NCBI GenBank assembly: GCA_033763935.1
Contig: JANRJO010000045.1
Coordinates: forward strand, 1 to 64,000
Source of the DNA: DALYJJ01 sp033763935
GTDB lineage: Bacteria > Acidobacteriota > Terriglobia > Bryobacterales > Bryobacteraceae
DNA length: 64,000 bases
Reading direction: 5' to 3'
Position 1 is the stretch's first letter, and each line of letters opens with the position of its first letter. The translations under genes were made by a program, and so were the position numbers. Shown one piece after another: positions 1-8,958 of this stretch. Under the pieces are notes generated by a model, which was not told where the DNA came from, searched no databases, and saw only the letters and a program-made list of their open reading frames with translations.

Positions 1-1
1 C

Positions 2-1405
2 CGCATCGGCGCCGCCTACCAGTTGAGCAGCAAGCTCGTTCTGCGCGGTGGCTACGGCCTCTACTTCCTCAACCCGAACAACGATTTCCTCAAGACCACC
101 GGGTTTTCCACCAACACTCCGCTCGTCAACTCGCTGGACGACGGCCGATCGCTGGCTTCGAACAACCTGTTGGCCAACCCCTACCCGACGGGCATCAACC
201 GTCCGTCCGGCGCCAGCCTCGGCTACGCAACATTTGTGGGCCAGAACTATACCTGGTACAACCCCACCATGCGGACGCCGTACGTTCATCAGTTCTCAGC
301 CGGCTTCCAGTACCAACTGGGCCAGGCAAGCACCATCGAGTTCTCCTACGTCGGCAGCCGCACGCGCAACGCCAATACGGAACGGGACTTCAACCTCCCC
401 TCCGACCTCCGTCAGCGGTGCAGCCTGCTGGAAGGCGGCAACCCGAACTTCTGCAACGAGCAGATCCCGAACCCCTTCCGGGGCGTCGAGGCCTTCCGTG
501 GCACGGGGTTCTTCACTGCGAACACGCTTTCCCGCTTCCAGTTATCCCGGCCGTTCCCGCAGTTCAACGGCAACCTCCTGGAACAGGGCCGTGGCGAGTC
601 CGACATCTTCTACAACTCGCTGCAGATCAACTACAACGTCCGCATGGGCCGCAGCCTCACCCTCCTTGCAAACTACACGCTCAGCAAGATGGTGGAGCGA
701 TGGGGGCAGTCCGACCCGTATGCCAACGTCGCGCAGCAGGGCCTTTACTTCAACGACCGCCCGCACTACGTGAAGTTCTCGACGGTGTGGGAACTGCCGT
801 TCGGCCGCGGGAAAGCGATCGGGCAGAACGCCGGCGCGGTGGTCAACAAGCTGATCGGCGGCTGGTCGTTCAGCACATACTCGCAGGTCTCCTCGGGCGA
901 GCCGAACAACCTGAACGGCAATGTGATCATGCTGAAGGACCCGCTCACCAAGGGCGGCGACTGGACCGGCAAGGTGGACTGGAGCAAGCACCAGGTCCAG
1001 GGCTGGAATCCCTGCGTGCTGCGGCAGTTCAACGACGGGTCCGTGCGGCCGCAGCAGTTCAGCATTGACCGCGGGTGCGGCACAGACACCGCCAACTACG
1101 CGTGGCTGATGGTGGCCGACTACGCCGCCGCCCGCTACACGCCGTCGCGCAGCGGCCAGATCCGCAAGCAGCCGCTGTTCAACATCGACTTCGCGTTCTC
1201 GAAGATGACCAGCATCACCGAGAAGGTGAGGGCCCAGTTCCGTCTGGAAGCCTTCAACGCGACCAACTACTACTTCTTCGGGCGGGATTCGAACTTCAAT
1301 ACGAACCCGAACGACCCGAACTTCGGCACGCTCTTCCCGAGCCAGGCCTGGATCGGCAACGGGTACCCTCGCCAGGTCCAGTTGGGATTCAAGGTCCTGT
1401 GGTAG
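2..1405 (+). CDS. TonB-dependent receptor, C-terminal part (cut by left edge)
   Basis: The reading frame is open from base 2 and ends at TAG 1403-1405, so only the C-terminal ~467 residues of an outer-membrane beta-barrel are present. The sequence has the usual features of acidobacterial Oar-like receptors: alternating aromatic/polar strands, LTLLANYTLSK, and a C-terminus ending in aromatic Trp (QVQLGFKVLW), which fits recognition by the Bam machinery. It is a close paralogue of the C-terminal third of the next gene, collinear and nearly gap-free, so the two are a tandem duplication. The substrate is unknown; family members import large oligomers or siderophores across the outer membrane. The plug and carboxypeptidase-regulatory domains are outside the window. 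Confidence 0.9.
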   Translation, partial: RIGAAYQLSSKLVLRGGYGLYFLNPNNDFLKTTGFSTNTPLVNSLDDGRSLASNNLLANPYPTGINRPSGASLGYATFVGQNYTWYNPTMRTPYVHQFSAGFQYQLGQASTIEFSYVGSRTRNANTERDFNLPSDLRQRCSLLEGGNPNFCNEQIPNPFRGVEAFRGTGFFTANTLSRFQLSRPFPQFNGNLLEQGRGESDIFYNSLQINYNVRMGRSLTLLANYTLSKMVERWGQSDPYANVAQQGLYFNDRPHYVKFSTVWELPFGRGKAIGQNAGAVVNKLIGGWSFSTYSQVSSGEPNNLNGNVIMLKDPLTKGGDWTGKVDWSKHQVQGWNPCVLRQFNDGSVRPQQFSIDRGCGTDTANYAWLMVADYAAARYTPSRSGQIRKQPLFNIDFAFSKMTSITEKVRAQFRLEAFNATNYYFFGRDSNFNTNPNDPNFGTLFPSQAWIGNGYPRQVQLGFKVLW

Positions 1406-1525
1406 AGAAGAGGTAGTTTCCGGCAGAACAACGCCGGCGGATATCGGCGGCTCCTGGTGGGGCCGCCGAGCCGCCTCCGCCATTCGATGAATCCATATTA
1501 ATCCGGTATCGGACCTGATACCCCT

Positions 1526-1554
1526 TTGCATTCGAGGCTGGAATTCGATATAGT
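1526..1554 (+). promoter_or_regulatory. Sigma70-like promoter of the second tandem receptor
   Basis: TTGCAT (1526-1531) and TATAGT (1549-1554) are separated by exactly 17 bp, close to the sigma70 consensus. The expected transcript start is near 1561, giving a leader of about 68 nt before the ATG at 1629. This places an independent promoter between the tandem receptor genes. The gap also holds an imperfect GC hairpin at 1445-1468 (CGGCGGC/GCCGCCG) without a T tract, which may end the upstream transcript. Confidence 0.65.
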
Positions 1555-1628
1555 ACCGCCTCAGCAGGCTTGAGTTGCGCTTACATTCGGCGGGCTCGAG
1601 TTCTCGTTTGCAAGGGGGTTTGTTTCGC

Positions 1629-4600
1629 ATGTTACGGAGATTGCATTTGGTCTTGCTCCTGGCCTGTTTGGCCGGAGCGGTTTTCGGCCAGGAGTTCCGC
1701 GCTACGTTGTCCGGCAAGGTGCTTGACGGTTCGGGTGGGGCTGTCCCCAACGCACAGGTTCAGGCAAAGCTCGCCGGCATGAGCGAGGTCGCCACGGCCA
1801 CCACCGATACACAAGGGAACTACACGATTCCGTTCCTGCGCCCCGGCGTCTACACGGTTACCGTGACGGCGCCCGGCTTCAAGCAGTACAACCGGGAGAA
1901 CCTGACGCTCGAGGTCGGCAGGATCGTCGGTATCAACATTGCGCTCGAGGTCGGCCAGGTGACCGAGTCGATCAACGTCACCGCCGAGTCGGCGCTACTC
2001 GAGACGCAGACCGCCAGCCGCGTGGGCATCATCAACACGACGCAGGTGGCGGAGCTGCCGCTGAACTCGCGGAATCCGTTCATGCTCGGCGCGATGATGT
2101 CGGGCGTGACGTTCCGCGGCGCGGCGATCTGGCAACGGCCGTTCGACAACGGCGCGATTGCGGAATGGTCGGTGAACGGCGGGCGTCAGTCGAACAATGA
2201 GTTTCTGATGGACGGCGCGCCGAACAACGGGCAGGCGGGCAACAACAACATCGCCTACGTGCCGATTGTGGACGCGGTGCAGGAGTTCAGCGTGCAGCAG
2301 AATTCCTACGACGCGCAGTACGGCAAGACCGGCGGCGGCGTCTTCAACGTGGTGTTGAAGAGCGGCACGAACGACTTCCACGGCGTGGGTTGGGAGTTCC
2401 TGCGGCGGAAGTTCCTGGACGCGAACACATACCAGAACAACGCCATCGGGGCGGCCCGTCCGGCGCACCGTCTGGACCAGTACGGCGGCCAGCTCGAAGG
2501 CCCGCTGTACATTCCGAAGCTGGTGAAGAAGGATGGCTACATCAAGGGCTTCTTCCTGGCCAGCATTGAGGACTACTACGAGCTGTGGCCGCAGTTCCTG
2601 CGCAATTCCTACCCCTCGGCGGAAATGCGCAACGGCGACTTCAGCAAGCTCGTCACCGCACAGGGCCAGCCCATTACCATCTACAACCCGTACAACTACA
2701 CGATGGATTCCAGCGGTAATCCTGTCCGGCAGCCGTTCCCCGGGAACATCATCCCTCAGAGCATGATTCACCCGGTGGCGCGCAACGTCACCAAGTACAT
2801 GCCGGAGCCGAATGCCACCACCCCCGGCGTCCGGTACTCGACCAACAACCGCATCAACTCCACCTACGCGGCCACGGACGACTTCTACAACCTGATCCTG
2901 AAGTTCGACTGGAACTTCGGCGACAAGCACCGCGCCTTTCTCCGCCACGCCTCCAATGACCGCACCGAAGACCGCTGCGTGAACGACATCTGCTCCGGTC
3001 CGGGACAGGACGGCCAGCAGCCGTTCCAGCGCATCAATGACGCGTACGTTCTGGACTGGATCAGCACGCTCAGTCCCACCACCGTGTTGAACGTCCGCGC
3101 CTCACACAATCGCTTTATCGAGAAGGGCTTTGGCCGCGGCAACGAGGACTTCGACATGTCGAGCCTGGGCCTGCCCCAGTCCCTGCTCAGCACGCTTCCC
3201 GGGCCCGTCTACTTCGGCCGCTGGAACATCAACGGCTACGCCTCGCTCGGCCGCAGCCAGGGCATCAACATCACCAACAACTACAGCCTGATGGGCAGCC
3301 TCAACAAGATCGTCGGTTCCCACTCGATGAAGTTCGGTGTTGACCTTCGCCGCATCCACTACATCACCCAGAACTCCGGCGACATCCTGCTGTTCGAGGG
3401 CCAGACCCGCTGGACGCAGCGCCTCTTCAACCAGGGCGAAGCGACGGCGGGCGACGGCTATGCGTCGTTTCTGATCGGCGGTATCAGCGGGAGCTCCAAC
3501 TACCCCCTGTATCCGTTCTTCCGCCAATGGTACTTCGCGCCGTTCTTCCAGGACGACTGGAAGGTCTCGCGCAAGCTGACGTTAAACCTCGGTCTGCGCT
3601 GGGATTTCAACCAGGGTCCGACCGAGAAGTACGACCGCATCAATCAGGAGTTCAACCTCAACGCGCCCGCTCAGTTCATCAACGACATTCCGGCGGACAT
3701 GCTCGCCCTGTATCCGAACCTCCGGAACCTGAAGGGCGGTCTGGAGTTTGCCGGCGTCAAGGGCAAGTCGCGCGTGGTGGGTGACAACGACCTGAACAAC
3801 TGGCAGCCTCGCATCGGGGCGGCCTACCAGTTGAACAGCAAGCTGGTTCTGCGCGGCGGCTACGGCCTCTACTTCCTGAACCCAAACAACGACTTCCACA
3901 AGACCACCGGGTTCTCCACCAGCACCCCGCTCGTCAACACGCTTGACGACAGCCGCACGCTGGCATCTAACAACCTGTTGGGCAACCCCTATCCGAACGG
4001 CATCAACCGGCCTTCGGGCGCTTCGCTCGGCTACAACACGTTCGTGGGCCAGAACTACACCTGGTACAACCCCACGATGAAGACGCCCTACGTCCACCAG
4101 TTCTCCGTGGGCTTCCAATACCAGATCAGCCAAGCTAGCACCGTCGAAGTCTCCTATGTCGGCAGCCGTACGCGGAATTCGAACACGGAGCGGGATCTGA
4201 ATATCCCCTCGGACGTCCGTCAGAGATGCAGCCTGCTCGAGGGCGGCAACCCCAACTACTGCAACGAGCAGATCACAAACCCCTTCAAGGGCGTCGAAGC
4301 GTTCCGCGGTACCGGGTTCTACACCGCCAATACGCTCTCCCGCTACCAGCTGTCCCGGCCCTATCCTCAGTTCAACGGGAACCTGCTGGAGCAGGGCCGC
4401 GGCGAGTCCGACATCTACTACAACTCGCTGCAGATCAACTACAACGTCCGCATGGGCCGCAGCCTCACCCTGCTTGCCAACTACACGTTGAGTAAGATGG
4501 TGGAGCGCTGGGGTTACAACGACCCGGCGCGGAACATCATGCAGTCCGGCCTCTACTTCAATGACCGGCCGCACTTCGTGAAGTTCTCGACCGTGTACGA

Positions 4601-5210
4601 AATGCCGTTCGGCCGCGGCAAGCTCATCGGCAAGAACGCGAATCGCTTCGTCGACAAGCTGATCGGCGGCTGGCAGTTCAGCACGTATACGCAGATCGCC
4701 TCCGGCGAACCGAACAACCTCCCCGGCAACGTCATTCAGTTGAAGGATCCCCGCACCCCGGGCGGCGACTGGAATGGCTCGGTCGAGTGGAAGCAGCATC
4801 AGGTGGAAGGCTGGAATCCCTGCGTGCTCCGCCAGTTCAACGACGGGCGCGTGGTTCCGCAGCAGTTCTCCATCAACCGCGGTTGCGGCACGGACACCGC
4901 CAACTACGCCTGGCTCATGACCGCCGATTATGCCCCGCGGTACACTCCGTTCCGCAGCGGCAACATCCGCAAGCAGAGCCTCTTCAACATGGACGCTTCG
5001 CTCTCGAAGATGACCAACATCACCGAGCGCCTGCGCGCCCAGTTCCGCGTCGAGGCCTTCAACCTCACCAACTACTACTTCTTCGGCCGGGACTCCAACT
5101 TCGAGACCGATCCGAACAACCCGAACTTCGGTACGCTGTTCCCCCACCTTGCGTGGATCGGCAACGGCTATCCCCGCCAGGTCCAGCTTGGCTTCAAGCT
5201 GCTCTGGTAG
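1629..5210 (+). CDS. TonB-dependent receptor with carboxypeptidase-regulatory-like N-terminus (Oar-like)
   Basis: A 1,193-residue outer-membrane receptor. I chose ATG 1629 because it is preceded by AAGGGGG and starts a good signal peptide (MLRRLHLVLLLACLAG, cleavage near FGQ); an in-frame TTG at 1575 would add an unlikely extension. Residues ~20-110 form a carboxypeptidase-regulatory/CnaB-like beta-sandwich (GKVLDGSGGAVPNAQV...GNYTIPFLRPGVYTV). A plug domain follows (SRNPFMLGAMMSGV, then GGRQSNNEFLMDG), and then a large barrel ending in Trp. The family imports substrates with TonB energy; the ligand cannot be read from sequence. Its C-terminal ~467 residues closely match the partial gene at 2-1405. 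A rho-independent terminator follows at once. Confidence 0.93.
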   Translation: MLRRLHLVLLLACLAGAVFGQEFRATLSGKVLDGSGGAVPNAQVQAKLAGMSEVATATTDTQGNYTIPFLRPGVYTVTVTAPGFKQYNRENLTLEVGRIVGINIALEVGQVTESINVTAESALLETQTASRVGIINTTQVAELPLNSRNPFMLGAMMSGVTFRGAAIWQRPFDNGAIAEWSVNGGRQSNNEFLMDGAPNNGQAGNNNIAYVPIVDAVQEFSVQQNSYDAQYGKTGGGVFNVVLKSGTNDFHGVGWEFLRRKFLDANTYQNNAIGAARPAHRLDQYGGQLEGPLYIPKLVKKDGYIKGFFLASIEDYYELWPQFLRNSYPSAEMRNGDFSKLVTAQGQPITIYNPYNYTMDSSGNPVRQPFPGNIIPQSMIHPVARNVTKYMPEPNATTPGVRYSTNNRINSTYAATDDFYNLILKFDWNFGDKHRAFLRHASNDRTEDRCVNDICSGPGQDGQQPFQRINDAYVLDWISTLSPTTVLNVRASHNRFIEKGFGRGNEDFDMSSLGLPQSLLSTLPGPVYFGRWNINGYASLGRSQGINITNNYSLMGSLNKIVGSHSMKFGVDLRRIHYITQNSGDILLFEGQTRWTQRLFNQGEATAGDGYASFLIGGISGSSNYPLYPFFRQWYFAPFFQDDWKVSRKLTLNLGLRWDFNQGPTEKYDRINQEFNLNAPAQFINDIPADMLALYPNLRNLKGGLEFAGVKGKSRVVGDNDLNNWQPRIGAAYQLNSKLVLRGGYGLYFLNPNNDFHKTTGFSTSTPLVNTLDDSRTLASNNLLGNPYPNGINRPSGASLGYNTFVGQNYTWYNPTMKTPYVHQFSVGFQYQISQASTVEVSYVGSRTRNSNTERDLNIPSDVRQRCSLLEGGNPNYCNEQITNPFKGVEAFRGTGFYTANTLSRYQLSRPYPQFNGNLLEQGRGESDIYYNSLQINYNVRMGRSLTLLANYTLSKMVERWGYNDPARNIMQSGLYFNDRPHFVKFSTVYEMPFGRGKLIGKNANRFVDKLIGGWQFSTYTQIASGEPNNLPGNVIQLKDPRTPGGDWNGSVEWKQHQVEGWNPCVLRQFNDGRVVPQQFSINRGCGTDTANYAWLMTADYAPRYTPFRSGNIRKQSLFNMDASLSKMTNITERLRAQFRVEAFNLTNYYFFGRDSNFETDPNNPNFGTLFPHLAWIGNGYPRQVQLGFKLLW

Positions 5211-5238
5211 AAGTTCACGCCTGACCTGACGTCTGGAA

Positions 5239-5277
5239 AGCGGCCCGCCCTCACAAGGTGGGCCGCTTCTGTTTTTT
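5239..5277 (+). terminator. Rho-independent terminator
   Basis: An 11-bp stem (5239-5249 with 5257-5267, one G-U pair) with a 7-nt loop is followed by TCTGTTTTTTT. It lies 28 nt after the receptor stop codon. The T tract reaches the stop codon of the convergent methyltransferase gene, so the two genes meet at this element. Confidence 0.85.
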
Positions 5278-6053
5278 TAGCGGGCAGCAGCGGCGGCACC
5301 GATGCCGAGGGGTGCCACACGCCGCAGTCGCATGTGGATCCAGTTCCCGTGGGGGGCGCTCAGCCTAGTTTGCAGACTCTGCAGCAACAGTGCCGCCTTC
5401 GAGCAGAACTTCTGGGGGAGAGTTCTCGAAGGCGCGGCATCGAGCGGCGCCCCGCACCCGCATCGAGCCTCATCATCGTACGTTCCCCAAGGATTGCCGG
5501 CACGGTCCATCAACCATGCGGCCACTTCGTTCGTTCGCTCTCGATTGGTTCCGACGAACGTCGTCAGATCCTTTGCCCAACCCGGAAACAGACCGGCCAG
5601 GCGACCTTCATCGAACTCCTGCACGTGGCCCCAGGGCGGCGACACCGAGCCGCAGGCACGGCACGTCATGCGGCCCACGCGGGTGTCCTGTCTATAGGGC
5701 ACACCGACGATGATCTCGTGGCGGGCCACCCGAGCCAACTCCCGTCCCGCCGCCTCAACGTCCGGGATGTGCTCGAGCACCTCCGCACAGAACACTACGT
5801 CGAAGCTGCCGTCGCCGAAATCGAGCCTAGTCGCGTCACCCGCGACATTCCTCACCTTCGGATGCTGCACCGCCGGCGGCCGCAGATCGAGCGCGGTCAC
5901 CTCCGCAAAGCGGTCCGCCAGCAAGAGCGAGAAGTGGCCGTCCCGTGCCCCGACGTCAAGTACGGTGCGCCTGCCCTCAGGCAACAACGCAAGCAGATCC
6001 GCCGTCCGCGCACGCTCCTGAGGCGTCGCCCGATAGGCCGCGAGATCTGGCAT
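5277..6053 (-). CDS. Class I SAM-dependent methyltransferase (Methyltransf_11 type)
   Basis: A 258-residue soluble methyltransferase. Motif I is VLDVGARDGHFS (residues ~31-42), followed by an acidic ribose-binding position in ALDLRPP, motif II-like GDATRLDF and the post-motif CAEVLEHIPDV. After the Rossmann core come paired cysteines (TCRACGSVSPPWGH, later CGCGAP), which may bind zinc; such small methyltransferases often act on small molecules, glycans or lipids, but the substrate is not predictable here. The ATG at 6053 has no Shine-Dalgarno; a perfect TATAAT lies 7 nt upstream on this strand, which suggests a leaderless transcript. It diverges from the YkgJ gene across only 22 bp. Confidence 0.82.
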   Translation of the reverse strand: MPDLAAYRATPQERARTADLLALLPEGRRTVLDVGARDGHFSLLLADRFAEVTALDLRPPAVQHPKVRNVAGDATRLDFGDGSFDVVFCAEVLEHIPDVEAAGRELARVARHEIIVGVPYRQDTRVGRMTCRACGSVSPPWGHVQEFDEGRLAGLFPGWAKDLTTFVGTNRERTNEVAAWLMDRAGNPWGTYDDEARCGCGAPLDAAPSRTLPQKFCSKAALLLQSLQTRLSAPHGNWIHMRLRRVAPLGIGAAAAAR

Positions 6054-6060
6054 TTTGTCG

Positions 6061-6068
6061 ATTATAGT
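6061..6068. promoter_or_regulatory. Overlapping divergent -10 elements (bidirectional promoter)
   Basis: ATTATAGT reads TATAGT on the plus strand (6063-6068) and TATAAT on the minus strand (6066-6061). Each hexamer is 7 nt from a start codon: GTG 6076 (plus) and ATG 6053 (minus). Neither gene has a Shine-Dalgarno sequence, so both are probably leaderless transcripts from one shared opening site. Confidence 0.6.
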
Positions 6069-6075
6069 CTTCAGT

Positions 6076-6543
6076 GTGAGCCATTCGCTCCTGGTCGCAC
6101 TGCAAACCGAGATTGCCTCGCGGTGCGAAGTGACTCTCGCCTCTCACCGTGATTGGCCCTGCCGCCAGGGCTGCGACCACTGCTGCCGCTCCCTGGCCCG
6201 CCCCATGGAACTCACCCTCGCTGAATGGCAGGCCATCCCTGCCTCCGCGGTCAATCACGCCCGCATCACAGACCCTCGCGTGTGCCCCTTCCTCGACACT
6301 GCAAGCGGCGCGTGCAGCATCTACGACCGCCGCCCGCTTGCCTGCCGCGCCTACGGCTTCTACGTCGAGCGCGAGAAGGGCCTTTACTGCGCCATGATCC
6401 GCGAGCGAGTGGAAAGCGGCGAAATGCAGGACATCGTCTGGGGCAACGGCGAGGCGCTGGAGCAGCGCTCCGAACCCCTCGGCCCCCGCCTCACGCTAGC
6501 GCAGTTTCTGGAACTGCGCGTCACCCTCGCGAACGCTGATTAG
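6076..6543 (+). CDS. YkgJ-family cysteine-cluster protein
   Basis: A 155-residue protein of the YkgJ (zinc/iron-chelating, UPF0153) family. Two cysteine groups are visible: CRQGCDHCCR near residue 30, and CPFLD...GACSIYDRRPLACRAYGFY around residues 68-92, the family signature (C-x2-C-C ... C-P-x-L ... C-x-I/Y ... C). Such proteins are thought to bind an Fe-S cluster or zinc; the function is not established. I prefer GTG 6076 over the in-frame TTG 6055 because TATAGT lies 7 nt before it, a leaderless arrangement seen repeatedly here. The 3' end overlaps the convergent FG-GAP gene by 48 bp. Confidence 0.8.
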   Translation: MSHSLLVALQTEIASRCEVTLASHRDWPCRQGCDHCCRSLARPMELTLAEWQAIPASAVNHARITDPRVCPFLDTASGACSIYDRRPLACRAYGFYVEREKGLYCAMIRERVESGEMQDIVWGNGEALEQRSEPLGPRLTLAQFLELRVTLANAD

Positions 6544-8936
6544 CTGATTCGTCTTCAGCCCCGTGAGCCGCTGCTTCAGGCCGCTCGGCCACAGGATCTC
6601 CAGCCACTCGATGGCGTCGTTCTTTCCCAGCCCGAACGTCTGCCGATAGGGACTCGTCGCCCCGAAGCCCTCGCTGCCCTTCACTTCGCGAAGCAGGGTC
6701 AAGGGCCCTGCCTTCAGGGTTACCTGCGCCCCGATGCCGAAGCGGTTACTCTTCACCCCCGCCAGTTCGATCTGAAACCACCGGTTCTGGTTCCCCTTGA
6801 GATTGCGGTAAAACGCGTTCTCTGCCCAATCGCCCGGATAATGCCCGCCCAGCTGCGCGTACAAATCCAAGTCCCCGTCGTCGTCGTAGTCGATAAAACA
6901 GACGCCGTGTCCTTTGTTTCCGGGCCGCTGGAACTTCACGAAGTCCGTCAGGTCACTGAACGTCCCATCGCCGTTGTTGCGGAAGAACCGGTTCGGCTCG
7001 ATGCGGCTCAACTGCGGATCGCCGGTGCCGTAATAGAAATCGATGAACCCGTCATTGTCAAGGTCCGCCACGCCCGCGCCCATGGTACCCATCGGGCGGT
7101 ACAGCCCCGCCTCCCACGTCACGTCCGTAAACGTGCCGTCCTTGTTGTTCCGGAACAGCCGGGTGGCGTCCGCGTGCACGTTCTGCTTTGAGGGAACAGC
7201 GTAGTCCCGGCGGAGTCCGGCGACCGTCACGTCCCACGGCGCGAGCGCCGTCACCAGAAGGTCGGGGTACAGGTCGTTGTTGTAGTCAGTGAAGAACGCG
7301 ACGAACCCGTTGTGGAAAGGCTGGCTCGCCAATCCGGACGCCTTCGTGACGTCCGTGAACTTGAACCCGCCGTCGTTCCGGTACAAGCGGTTCGGCGAAT
7401 TCACGAGACCGTTGAAGAAGATGTCCAGGTCGCCGTCGCGGTCGTAATCGCCAAGCGCGGCGCCGATGGCCCCGTACGTCGCCGGCTCCTTGATGCCGGC
7501 CGCCACTGTCACGTTCTCGAACACGCCGCCGCGGTTCGCGTACACTTGCGGGGTCGATCCATCCTTCAACACGCCGTTCGCGATCACCAGGTCCAACAGC
7601 CCGTCGTTGTTCAGATCCCCCCACACCGACACGAAGCCGTCGCCCCCGTCATCCGCCTTCGTCTTCTCCGAGACGTCCACGAACCTGCCGCCGTCGTTCC
7701 GCAGCAGCCGGTTCTTCATCGGGCCGTTCCACCCGTTGTAGGCGAGGTACAAATCGAGCTTGCCGTCGTTGTCGTAATCCACCAAGTTCAAGCTGTAGCT
7801 CGAGGGCACCCGCTCCAACCCCACCTCCCTGGTCACCTCCCGGAACTTGTCGCCCTCCCTCCGGTAGGCGGCGAGGAACGTGCCGCTCCCCGCCAGGACC
7901 AGGTCCTGCCCGCCGTCCCCATCGATGTCTCCCCAAGCGCACGTCCCGTTGCCGTCGAAGCGGTTGACGCCGAGCCTCGCCGCCACGTTCTCAAAGGCCA
8001 GCAGCGGCGGGTTCGACGGATCCACACGCGCCGCGGCCAACGGGAACCGGAACTCGTCGGGCAGCGCAAGAGAATCGTCCTTCACCATATCCACGGCCAC
8101 CTTCAGCAGCCATTGATCGATGGGATTCCCGCGCATCTGAAACGCCCGGTAAAACTGCCGCGCCGCTTCGTCGAAGCGTCCCAGCCGGTAGTAACTCACC
8201 CCGAACTCGCGCAGGATCTCCGGCCGTTGCCCCTGGTTCAACGGCCGCGCCATCGCCAGTTCGAAAAACTCGAGCGACTTCTGATACTCTCCGCGCTTCG
8301 AGAGAGCGCGCGCCATGGCGAAATAGGACATCGCCTCCTCCGAGCTGTACGGCATGGCGATCTCCATTACCCGCTCCAACAACTGCAGCGACCGGTCCAG
8401 CCCCAACAGAGGATCGTGCGGCACGCGGTGCTCCGTCTCGTGAGTGAAGCGCACTTCGCCCGAGAGCCACTCGGTCAGGTTCAGGAGGTACTCGCCCGCC
8501 GATGGCTGCAGCCGCGCCACGCGAGCGCCCAGTTCGAACGCCAGGTTCGGGTTGTAATAGAGCAGTTCGGCGCGGGCGTGGATCACGGCCTTGGCTTTGA
8601 GCGAAGGGATATGGTCGGGGTGCGCTGCAGCGCGTTCGACAGCGCTTCCAACGCAAGCGCGAGCGCCGTCCGTGCCTTCGCCGGATCCCGGATCTCGTAG
8701 AAGTCCACTAAATAGGTGCGCGCCAACTGATAATAGAGTTCGGCGTCCTGGGGTGTCTCCGCCAGCAGCTTCCGCACCAGCTCCCGCGCCTCGTCCGTCT
8801 TCGAGTGCCGAAGCAGTTCGCCGACTCTGCCGAGCCGCGGATTCCCCGCCGGCACCGAATGGCTCTCGTGCACACTTTGCGCGCCAACAAAGGCGGCGAT
8901 CAGCGCGCACGCCAGCCCAACCCGCAGCCATCCCAT
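6496..8936 (-). CDS. Secreted TPR / FG-GAP (VCBS) / ASPIC-UnbV protein, with one frameshift
   Basis: ATG 8936 starts a signal peptide (MGWLRVGLACALIAAFVGAQ) and a TPR-like helical region in one frame; that frame stops near 8583. The rest continues in another frame: TPR helices (residues ~130-240), six or so FG-GAP/VCBS repeats with calcium-loop motifs (DIDGDGGQD, DYDNDGKLD, DYDRDGDLD, DLDNDGFID, DYDDDGDLD), and a C-terminal ASPIC/UnbV domain (RFGIGAQVTL...EWLEILWPSGLKQ). The two frames join naturally at ~8615-8625, where one base appears to be missing beside a CCCC run. This is either an assembly error or a recent mutation. Related proteins are extracellular beta-propellers of unknown ligand. 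The 3' end overlaps the YkgJ gene by 48 bp. Confidence 0.8.
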
Positions 8937-8958
8937 GGTTGACTATTAGTCAACCACA

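Noticed and set aside
1445..1468. Terminator after the first receptor
   Set aside because: The CGGCGGC/GCCGCCG hairpin has no T tract, so it is only a weak candidate and is not listed as a feature.
542..1750. Long open frame on the minus strand across the partial receptor gene
   Set aside because: It is the antisense of a clear barrel-coding frame, is rich in Arg/Ala/Val as expected for GC-rich shadows, and has no domain or start signal.
3582..5147. 521-codon open frame opposite the second receptor
   Set aside because: Shadow of the receptor gene; low-complexity Val/Ala/Glu composition and no plausible start.
8583..8936. Stand-alone 117-residue TPR protein
   Set aside because: Its sequence continues naturally into the next frame, so it is the N-terminus of the TPR/FG-GAP/UnbV protein, not a separate gene.
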